Of a stretch of DNA of 6,421 nucleotides, positions 1-5,347 are shown piece by piece. The translations under genes were made by a program, and so were the position numbers. Source of the DNA: an uncultured Oscillospiraceae bacterium. GTDB taxonomy: Bacteria > Bacillota > Clostridia > Oscillospirales > Oscillospiraceae. The stretch is taken from positions 1 through 6,421 of the forward strand of contig CAJOIG010000139.1 in assembly GCA_905234575.1 (NCBI GenBank). The letters run 5' to 3'. Each line of letters opens with the position of its first letter. Within the stretch, counting starts at the first letter, position 1. The notes beneath the pieces are model-generated. The model was given only the letters and a program-made list of their open reading frames with translations. It did no database searches and was not told the DNA's origin.

Positions 1-33
1 GCCCAGCATGTAATCGCTCTCAAAGCACAGCAT
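1..33 (-). CDS. 5' end of a third operon gene, possibly low-specificity L-threonine aldolase (partial)
   Basis: After the transporter stop codon the minus strand reads TGA GCC ATG and then an open frame of 11 codons, MLCFESDYMLG, running off the window edge. Low-specificity L-threonine aldolases (PLP-dependent, threonine to glycine plus acetaldehyde) commonly begin with an F-x-x-D-Y-x-x-G-A-H-P type sequence, and F4, D7, Y8 and G11 fit the part visible here. The gene starts only 3 nt after the preceding stop, so translational coupling in the lyase/transporter operon is likely; I see no strong separate Shine-Dalgarno sequence. Only 11 residues are visible. The existence of a gene here is fairly likely from the spacing, but the product name is an inference. 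It could be another PLP enzyme or an unrelated protein. Confidence 0.45.
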   Translation of the reverse strand, partial: MLCFESDYMLG

Positions 34-36
34 GGC

Positions 37-951
37 TCAGCCCAGCTCGTCGAAGAGGCCCAGGATCACGATGCCCACCACGGCGATCCCGATCATGAGG
101 TAGTGCTTCCAGGAGAGTTTTTCCTTCAGGAACAGGCGGCTCCACAGCACGGAGGCCGCGCAGTAGGCCGAGATGATGGGGGCGGACATGGCGACGTGCT
201 CGGAGTCGGCCAGCGCGTAGATGTAGGCGAGCTGGCCCGCGGTCTCGCACACCGCGCCGATGTATTTCGGGACTTCGCGCTTCGGCAGGAAGCGCTCCTT
301 CCGGACGAGCAGGACGATGAAGCACACGACGCCGGCGGCGAGGAAGGTCAGCTCGTAGGCGACGTTCGCGCTGTCCTCGTCCAGGGTCTCCAACACGAGG
401 CTGTCGGCGAAGGTGCCGGCGGCGTCCAGGATGCAGTAGGCCACGGGGATGAGGAGGGCCAGGAGGCTCTTCGCGTATTTGTAGTTCGAGATGCTCTGCC
501 GGGCGGCGCGGGCCTCGTCGTCCTCGTGCATCTCCACGACGCCGAGGCCGATGACGCCGAGGCAGACGAGGGCCGTCGCGCCGAGCTGCCAGCCGTTGAT
601 GGATCCGAGCCCCGCGGTGACGAGGGTGAGGATCGCGACGAGTGCGCCCGAGGAGTTGCAGATGGGGCTCGAGACGGACAGCTCGATGTACCGCAGGCCG
701 AAGTAGCCGATGGCCATGGAGAGGATGTACAGGAGCGACACGGGGAGGTAGGTCATGATGATGGAGAAGTTGATCTCCGCGCCCTGCGCGAACACCTCCA
801 CGGCGGCGTGGAGGCCCATGACGACGCCCACGGCGACGACCATTTTGAGGTGGCTCGTTTTGTCGTCCGCGTCGCGGCAGCCGATCTTCGAGAAGAGGTC
901 CGAGCCGCTCCAGCACAGGAGCGCCAGGACCGAAAGCCAAAACCAGTTCAT
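37..951 (-). CDS. EamA/DMT-family membrane transporter
   Basis: This 304-residue protein is very hydrophobic and shows about ten membrane helices, near residues 3-23, 37-54, 62-84, 94-114, 120-139, 160-182, 195-215, 228-246, 250-271 and 282-300. This is the two-times-five-helix plan and usual length of drug/metabolite transporters of the EamA type, inner-membrane carriers often acting as exporters of amino acids or other metabolites. A charged loop (MHEDDEARAARQS, about residues 140-152) separates the two halves. The ATG at 949-951 is preceded by GAGG with 9 nt spacing, and the N-terminus begins with a membrane helix, so the start is good. The gene lies 33 nt after the PLP lyase and 3 nt before the next gene, so it is an operon member. 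The substrate cannot be told from sequence; export of a product of the neighbouring PLP enzyme is an inference. Confidence 0.88.
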   Translation of the reverse strand: MNWFWLSVLALLCWSGSDLFSKIGCRDADDKTSHLKMVVAVGVVMGLHAAVEVFAQGAEINFSIIMTYLPVSLLYILSMAIGYFGLRYIELSVSSPICNSSGALVAILTLVTAGLGSINGWQLGATALVCLGVIGLGVVEMHEDDEARAARQSISNYKYAKSLLALLIPVAYCILDAAGTFADSLVLETLDEDSANVAYELTFLAAGVVCFIVLLVRKERFLPKREVPKYIGAVCETAGQLAYIYALADSEHVAMSAPIISAYCAASVLWSRLFLKEKLSWKHYLMIGIAVVGIVILGLFDELG

Positions 952-984
952 ATCATTTTTCCTCGTTTCTTCTCTTTGGTAAGG

Positions 985-2280
985 TCATTCGTCCAGCGCG
1001 GCGGCGTCGATGAGGCCGCGCTCGTAGAGCTTCTGCAGACTCATGAGGATGCCGGTCTTCGCGTGGTACCAGGTCAGCCCGCCCTGGAAATAGACGGCGT
1101 AGGGCTCGCGGATGGGGCCGTCGGCGGAGAGCTCGATGGAGGAGCCCTGGACGAAGGCGCCCGCCGCCATGACCACCTCCGCGTCGTAGCCCGGCATGGC
1201 CCAGGGCACCGGCGTGACGTAGCTGTCCACCGGCGCGGCGGCCTGGATGCCGAGGCAGAAGGCCAGCATCCGCTCGGGGGAGCCGAGCTCCACGGCCTGG
1301 ATAATGTCGTGCCGGGGCTCGGAGGCGTCCGGGACGCAGCGGAAGCCCAGCCGCTCGTAGAGGTTCGCGGCGAAGACGGCTCCCTTCAGGGCACCCGCCG
1401 TGACCGTCGGGGCCAGGAAAAAGCCCTGGAACATGGCGGGGAGCTGGCCCAGGTTCGCGCCGACCTCCTGCCCGAGACCGGGCGCGGAGAGCCGGTAGGC
1501 GCAGCGCTCGACGCAGGCCGCCGTGCCCGCGATGTAGCCGCCCGTGGGGGCGAGGCCGCCGCCGGGGTTCTTGATGAGGGAGCCGACGATCATGTCCGCG
1601 CCCACGTCCGAGGGCTCGACCGGCTCCACGAATTCGCCGTAGCAATTGTCCACCATGCAGAGGACGTCGGGCTTCACGCGCTTGCAGAAGGCGATGAGCT
1701 CGCCGATCTGCGCGACGGAAAAGCTCGGCCTTGTGGTGTAGCCCTTGGAGCGCTGGATGGTGACGAGGCGGGTCTTGTCCGTGATGGCGGCCCGGATGGC
1801 GTCATAGTCGAAGGAGCCGTCGGGCAGCAAATCCGCCTGCCGATAGGTCACGCCGTATTCCGCGAGGGAGCAGGGGGAGGGCCGGATGCCGATGACCTCC
1901 TCCAGAGTGTCGTAGGGCGCGCCCACGGGGGAAAGGAGCTCGTCCCCCGGGCGGAGGTTTGCCGAGAGCGCGAGCGCCAGGGCGTGGGTGCCGCAGGTGA
2001 TCTGCGGACGCACCAGGGCGGCCTCGGTGCGGAAGGTGTCGGCGTAGACCCGCTCGAGCACGTCCCGGCCCGTATCGTTGTAGCCGTAGCCCGTGGTCTG
2101 GGCAAAGCACTGGGCGTTCACCCGGTTTTTCCGCATGGCCTCCAGGACCTTGGCCTGGTTGTATTCCGCGGCGGCGTCGATGCCGTCGAACCGCTCCCGC
2201 AGGGAGGCGAGCACGCGCTCGCCGAAGCGCGTCACCCGCGGGTCGATGCCGAGCGCGGCGTAGATTTCCGTTGTTTCCAT
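985..2280 (-). CDS. Methionine gamma-lyase / aluminium-resistance family PLP enzyme (YnbB-like)
   Basis: This 431-residue protein is a fold-type I PLP enzyme of the family annotated as methionine gamma-lyase family or 'cystathionine beta-lyase family protein involved in aluminium resistance' (Bacillus YnbB; usual length about 420). Visible landmarks are ITCGTHAL before residue 110 (cofactor phosphate-binding type segment), D211 in MVDNCYGEF (expected to contact the pyridine nitrogen) and K237 in GSLIKNPGGG, the expected Schiff-base lysine in a glycine-rich motif typical of this family. The C-terminal third is intact, with PVPWAMPGYDAEVVMAAGAF and a run reaching the stop without frameshift. 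The ATG at 2278-2280 has AGAGG 8 nt upstream. It is the first gene of the operon, followed by a transporter after 33 nt. A C-S lyase type reaction (beta- or gamma-elimination of a sulfur amino acid) is expected from the fold, but the true substrate of this family is not settled, so only the family assignment is firm. Confidence 0.9.
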   Translation of the reverse strand: METTEIYAALGIDPRVTRFGERVLASLRERFDGIDAAAEYNQAKVLEAMRKNRVNAQCFAQTTGYGYNDTGRDVLERVYADTFRTEAALVRPQITCGTHALALALSANLRPGDELLSPVGAPYDTLEEVIGIRPSPCSLAEYGVTYRQADLLPDGSFDYDAIRAAITDKTRLVTIQRSKGYTTRPSFSVAQIGELIAFCKRVKPDVLCMVDNCYGEFVEPVEPSDVGADMIVGSLIKNPGGGLAPTGGYIAGTAACVERCAYRLSAPGLGQEVGANLGQLPAMFQGFFLAPTVTAGALKGAVFAANLYERLGFRCVPDASEPRHDIIQAVELGSPERMLAFCLGIQAAAPVDSYVTPVPWAMPGYDAEVVMAAGAFVQGSSIELSADGPIREPYAVYFQGGLTWYHAKTGILMSLQKLYERGLIDAAALDE

Positions 2281-2310
2281 GGATCGTTCCTCTCAAAGTC
2301 GTACTCGAAT

Positions 2311-2340
2311 AAAGTAACACTTCCCGCCGGAGCTTGTCAA
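2311..2340 (-). promoter_or_regulatory. Sigma-A-like promoter for the lyase/transporter operon
   Basis: On the minus strand there is a perfect -35 hexamer TTGACA (2335-2340), an 18-bp spacer and a weak -10 TACTTT (2311-2316; matches consensus at three of six positions). Transcription would start near 2304, giving a leader of about 24 nt that carries the AGAGG ribosome binding site. The perfect -35 and correct distance support it; the poor -10 and slightly long spacer lower confidence. The -35 lies only 5 bp beyond the spoIIID terminator stem. Confidence 0.5.
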
Positions 2341-2345
2341 GAATC

Positions 2346-2378
2346 AGAAGGAGCGCTGTCCGAAGACAGCGCCCTTCT
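2346..2378 (-). terminator. Hairpin terminator of spoIIID
   Basis: A perfect 8-bp stem, GCGCTGTC (2353-2360) with GACAGCGC (2365-2372), is extended by six further pairs (2346-2351 with 2373-2378) across one bulged base at 2352. Read on the minus strand the loop is UUCG closed by C-G, the exceptionally stable tetraloop. The stem begins 7 nt after the spoIIID stop codon. The downstream tract is only moderately T-rich (GATTCTTG), so termination may be incomplete. The plus strand has no upstream gene needing it. Confidence 0.6.
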
Positions 2379-2385
2379 CCGAAGG

Positions 2386-2631
2386 TCACCCCCGATATTT
2401 CCTGCGCGTGGCCTCGCCGCCCCGCAGGTGGCGCTCGGCCTTGTTCCGGTCCAGCACGGTCCGGACCTGCTCGTACAGGCTCCGGTCCACGCTTCGGAGC
2501 CGCTGGCTCAGGTCCTTGTGCACGGTGGATTTGCTGACGCCGAAGCGCCTCGCTGCGTCCCGCACGGTGGCGCCGTTTTCGATGATGTACCGGGCCAGCT
2601 CCGCGGCCCGCTGGGAAAGCTCCTCGCGCAA
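2386..2631 (-). CDS. spoIIID: Sporulation transcriptional regulator SpoIIID
   Basis: This 81-residue DNA-binding protein belongs to SpoIIID, the mother-cell regulator that works after sigma-E activation to activate or repress many sporulation genes, including the sigma-K programme. The helix-turn-helix lies at about residues 22-43 with the family hallmark FGVSKSTVHKDL (30-41), and the C-terminal basic element RHLRGGEAT (67-75) is also characteristic. It aligns without gaps from residue 1 with the Bacillus subtilis protein as I remember it, but lacks the last dozen or so residues of that 93-residue homologue, which is normal in Clostridia. The start is TTG at 2629-2631: an in-frame TGA lies three codons upstream, there is no upstream ATG, and GGGAG sits 9 nt before it. 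The gene is monocistronic, divergent from rpsB, and has its own sigma-E-type promoter and terminator. Confidence is high; no other family has this combination of motifs. Confidence 0.95.
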   Translation of the reverse strand: MREELSQRAAELARYIIENGATVRDAARRFGVSKSTVHKDLSQRLRSVDRSLYEQVRTVLDRNKAERHLRGGEATRRKYRG

Positions 2632-2640
2632 ATCGACTCA

Positions 2641-2645
2641 CTCCC
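2641..2645 (-). promoter_or_regulatory. Ribosome binding site that fixes the TTG start of spoIIID
   Basis: The minus strand reads GGGAG, then nine bases, then TTG. The in-frame stop TGA (2638-2640) lies within that spacer, so the TTG is the first usable start codon and no upstream ATG is possible. Confidence 0.7.
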
Positions 2646-2660
2646 GAACGATGTTGGTAG

Positions 2661-2689
2661 AGTCTATGCGACGCTCCCGGGGGAATATG
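2661..2689 (-). promoter_or_regulatory. Sigma-E-type (mother-cell) promoter of spoIIID
   Basis: On the minus strand CATATT (2684-2689) is followed after 15 bp by CATAGACT (2661-2668). The Bacillus sigma-E consensus is roughly KMATATT, 14-15 bp, CATACAHT, so the -35 (read as ACATATT) matches six of seven positions and the -10 seven of eight, at the allowed spacing. Transcription would begin near 2654, leaving about 22 nt before the TTG start, just enough to include the GGGAG site. In B. subtilis spoIIID is known to be transcribed by sigma-E, so site, distance and biology agree. Confidence 0.75.
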
Positions 2690-2733
2690 TGGCCCGAACG
2701 GGCGATTTTTGCGAAAAAACCCGGCAAAACCCC

Positions 2734-2762
2734 TTGCAAACCGGGAAACTCGCTGGTATAAT
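2734..2762 (+). promoter_or_regulatory. Extended -10 sigma-A promoter of rpsB-tsf
   Basis: The -35 TTGCAA (2734-2739; four of six consensus positions) is separated by exactly 17 bp from a perfect TATAAT (2757-2762), which is preceded by TG one base away (2754-2755), the extended -10 element. Transcription would start around 2768-2770. An A6 tract (2714-2719) and an A4 tract (2726-2729), about one helical turn apart, lie upstream at roughly -55 to -40, where an UP element would be. This is what a highly expressed ribosomal-protein operon should have. Confidence 0.9.
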
Positions 2763-2768
2763 ACATGG

Positions 2769-2875
2769 GCTTGCCTATTACGCACGGACGCCGACGCGCG
2801 ACCCTGTTCCGATGGGATGGTCGTAAGGAAGACGCGTCCGGAGGGTAAAACTGAAAAACAAGGAGGAAAAACGTA
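2769..2875 (+). promoter_or_regulatory. Structured 5' leader of rpsB mRNA, possible autoregulatory element
   Basis: The leader of about 105 nt contains a perfect 7-bp stem, CGGACGC (2785-2791) with GCGTCCG (2834-2840), enclosing a second stem, GCGACC (2798-2803) with GGTCGT (2819-2824, one G-U pair). In addition GCC-T-ATTACG (2773-2782) is complementary to CGTAATGGC (2872-2880), which contains the start codon, with a single bulged T; this would close the leader and mask the ATG. A second copy of CGTAA (2822-2826) could pair with the same TTACG (2778-2782), so two exclusive folds are possible. AGGAGG (2861-2866) lies 9 nt before the ATG. Leaders of rpsB are known to be regulated by S2 in gammaproteobacteria; whether this one is regulated is inference. 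I do not recognise it as a named RNA family. Confidence 0.5.
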
Positions 2876-3601
<726 letters not shown>

Positions 3602-3605
3602 GATC

Positions 3606-4523
3606 ATGGCTGCTATTACCGCTGCAACCGTTAACGAGCTGCGTAAGATGACCGGTTCCGGTCTCATGGACTGCAAGAAGGCCCTGCAGGCCTGCGACGG
3701 CGACATGGACAAGGCCGTCGACTATCTGCGCGAGAAGGGCCTCGCCGGCGCCGCCAAGAAGGCGGACCGCGTCGCGGCCGAGGGTATGGCCTACGCCGCC
3801 GTCGTGGACGGCATCGGCGTCGTGGTCGAGGTCAACTGTGAGTCCGACTTCGTCGGCGGCAACGAGCTCTTCCAGAAGTTCGTGAAGGACCTCGCCGTCG
3901 TCATCGCGAAGGAAAATCCCGCCGACGTGGAGGCGCTTGCCGCCTGCAAGTGGGTGGACGGCGCCACCACCGTCGCCGACGCGAAGAACGAGCTCTTCCT
4001 CTCCATCCGCGAGAACATCCAGATCCGCCGCTTCGAGCGCGTGGAGGGCGGCCTGTCCGTCCCCTACGTCCACATGAACGGCAAGATCGGCGTCCTCGTG
4101 AACCTCGACACCGCCTCCACCGACGCCGCCGTCGTGGAGCTCGGCAAGGACGTGGCCATGCAGATCGCCGCCATGAACCCCCAGTACCTCGACAAGCTTG
4201 TGGACTCCGCGTTCATCGAGCATGAGAAGGAAGTCCGCCTCGCCGCCGCGAAGCAGGACCCGAAGAACGCGAAGAAGCCCGACGCGATCATCGAGAAGAT
4301 CGTCATGGGCGGCATCGAGAAGTACTACAAGGAGATCTGCCTCCTGCAGCAGGCGTATGTCAAGGGCGAGGGCGAGGACGTCGCGGCCCACGTCGCCGCC
4401 GTGGCGAAGCAGGTCGGCGCTCCCATCGCCGTGAAGGGCTATGTCCGCTTCGAGAAGGGCGAGGGCATCGCCAAGCGCGAGGACGACCTGGCCGCCGAAG
4501 TCGCCAAGATGGTGAACGGCTGA
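3606..4523 (+). CDS. tsf: Translation elongation factor Ts
   Basis: This 305-residue protein is EF-Ts, the nucleotide exchange factor that releases GDP from EF-Tu in the cytoplasm. The N-terminal UBA-like domain carries the signature VNELRKMTGSGLMDCKKAL (residues 9-27) with CDGDMDKAVDYLREKG after it; the core begins near EGMAYAAV, and residues 79-83 are ESDFV, matching the family TDFV motif that contacts EF-Tu. The coiled-coil and C-terminal parts follow (KYYKEICLLQQAYVKGEGEDV). It is a little longer than the Escherichia coli protein (283) but within the Firmicutes range. It starts 4 nt after the rpsB stop with its ribosome binding site inside rpsB, so the two are co-transcribed and probably coupled. 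A strong terminator follows 14 nt after the stop. Confidence 0.97.
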   Translation: MAAITAATVNELRKMTGSGLMDCKKALQACDGDMDKAVDYLREKGLAGAAKKADRVAAEGMAYAAVVDGIGVVVEVNCESDFVGGNELFQKFVKDLAVVIAKENPADVEALAACKWVDGATTVADAKNELFLSIRENIQIRRFERVEGGLSVPYVHMNGKIGVLVNLDTASTDAAVVELGKDVAMQIAAMNPQYLDKLVDSAFIEHEKEVRLAAAKQDPKNAKKPDAIIEKIVMGGIEKYYKEICLLQQAYVKGEGEDVAAHVAAVAKQVGAPIAVKGYVRFEKGEGIAKREDDLAAEVAKMVNG

Positions 4524-4537
4524 TTCAGACAAAATCC

Positions 4538-4571
4538 AACAGGCGGAAGCAGATGCTTCCGCCTGTTTTTT
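4538..4571 (+). terminator. Rho-independent terminator of rpsB-tsf
   Basis: A perfect 13-bp stem, AACAGGCGGAAGC (4538-4550) with its complement (4555-4567), closes a four-base AGAT loop and is followed by a T-run (4566-4571). This is a classical intrinsic terminator 14 nt after the tsf stop. Its T-run ends one base before the GGAG site of the next gene on the same strand. Confidence 0.95.
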
Positions 4572-4582
4572 CGGAGACGCTT

Positions 4583-5299
4583 ATGGATTCTCTGCTCTAT
4601 CAAAAGGAATACACGATCCTCATGCGGGACTGCGACACCTTCGGGCGCCTGAAGCCCTCGGCGATCCTGGCTCTGTTCCAGGACAGCTCCGAGGTACTGA
4701 CGGAGGGTTGGGGAGTCGGCCTCGACGCCATGCTCGAAAAGGGCGTCGGCTGGGTCGCGGCGAAGCTCGAGGTCACGGTCGCGGCCCGCCTGCCCCGCCA
4801 CGCCGAGACCGTTACGGTCCGGGGCTGGGCCGCGCGCTGCCGGGCGGGCATCTATCCCTTCCGGTACGACATCCTCGCCGCGGACGGCACGGAGCTCGTC
4901 CGGGGCTGCTCCATGTGGGTGCTGTCGGACTTGTCGGCCCACACGATGATGAGCGCCCGGGTGCCGCGGATCACGCTGCCGAGCCCGGAGCCGGAGAACG
5001 CGCCCCTGCCGCGCATGCGGGCGATCCGCCAGCCGGAGCATCCCCGGCAGGCGACCCGCCGGGTGCAGTTTTCGGAGCTCGACCTCAACGGGCACCTGAC
5101 GAACACCCGGTATGTGGACTGGGCGACGGACCTGGCCCCTCGCGCCTTCCACGAGAGCCATCCCATGACCGCCCTGCGGATCGATTACCGCCGGGAGACC
5201 TTCGCGGATGAGGAGCTCTCGCTCGACTGGGAGCTCACGGAGGAGCACCTGTTCTGTGCAAGCAAGGACCGCTTCGCGCTCGAGATCACTTTTGGATGA
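4583..5299 (+). CDS. Acyl-ACP thioesterase (double hotdog)
   Basis: This 238-residue protein fits the bacterial acyl-[acyl-carrier-protein] thioesterase family, which hydrolyses acyl-ACP to free fatty acid in the cytoplasm. The first hotdog half starts with YQKEYTILMRDCDTFGRLKPSAI (Y6 onward) and includes the WVAAKLEVTV strand near residue 57; the second half carries the catalytic region D167-L-N169-G-H171-L-T-N174-T-R-Y, the N-x-H-x-x-N pattern of plant FatA/FatB and bacterial relatives, followed by VDWATDL. Length agrees with the family. The start at 4583 is chosen because GGAG lies 6 nt upstream and the protein begins in register with the first hotdog; an in-frame ATG at 4553 lies inside the tsf terminator and lacks a binding site. 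No good promoter is visible in the short gap, so expression may depend on read-through or on a promoter inside tsf. It converges on mnmG. Chain-length preference cannot be read from sequence. Confidence 0.9.
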   Translation: MDSLLYQKEYTILMRDCDTFGRLKPSAILALFQDSSEVLTEGWGVGLDAMLEKGVGWVAAKLEVTVAARLPRHAETVTVRGWAARCRAGIYPFRYDILAADGTELVRGCSMWVLSDLSAHTMMSARVPRITLPSPEPENAPLPRMRAIRQPEHPRQATRRVQFSELDLNGHLTNTRYVDWATDLAPRAFHESHPMTALRIDYRRETFADEELSLDWELTEEHLFCASKDRFALEITFG

Positions 5300-5310
5300 A
5301 GATAAATATG

Positions 5311-5345
5311 AAACCGCCGCGTCCGAGGAGGGATGCGGCGGTTTT
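5311..5345. terminator. Bidirectional terminator between the thioesterase gene and mnmG
   Basis: The stem of 14 pairs runs from AAACCGCCGCGTCC (5311-5324) to GGATGCGGCGGTTT (5331-5344), with one G-U pair and a six-base loop. On the plus strand it ends in TTTT; on the minus strand it ends in TTT followed by the AT-rich CATATTTATC. It lies 11 nt after the thioesterase stop and 3 nt after the mnmG stop, so it serves both convergent genes. Confidence 0.88.
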
Positions 5346-5347
5346 GG

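Noticed and set aside
2331..2340. Possible SpoIIID binding box overlapping the -35 of the lyase operon
   Set aside because: The best register matches about eight of ten positions of the degenerate box WWRRACARNY, which is too little to separate from the TTGACA promoter hexamer itself.
2692..2710. GCCCGAACGGGC followed by TTTTT as a plus-strand terminator
   Set aside because: The stem has only four workable pairs, and no plus-strand gene lies upstream. It sits between the two divergent promoters and is better read as part of the A/T tracts near the rpsB promoter.
2720..2745. Inverted repeat CCCGG/CCGGG around the rpsB -35 as an operator
   Set aside because: Five base pairs of pure G/C are expected by chance in this composition, and the inner halves do not continue symmetrically.
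103..2826. A 907-codon open frame on the plus strand running opposite the transporter, lyase and spoIIID genes
   Set aside because: It is antisense to three well-supported genes, lacks any recognisable motif, is low in complexity (rich in G, A, E, D, R, H and V), and reflects the scarcity of stop codons in GC-rich DNA.
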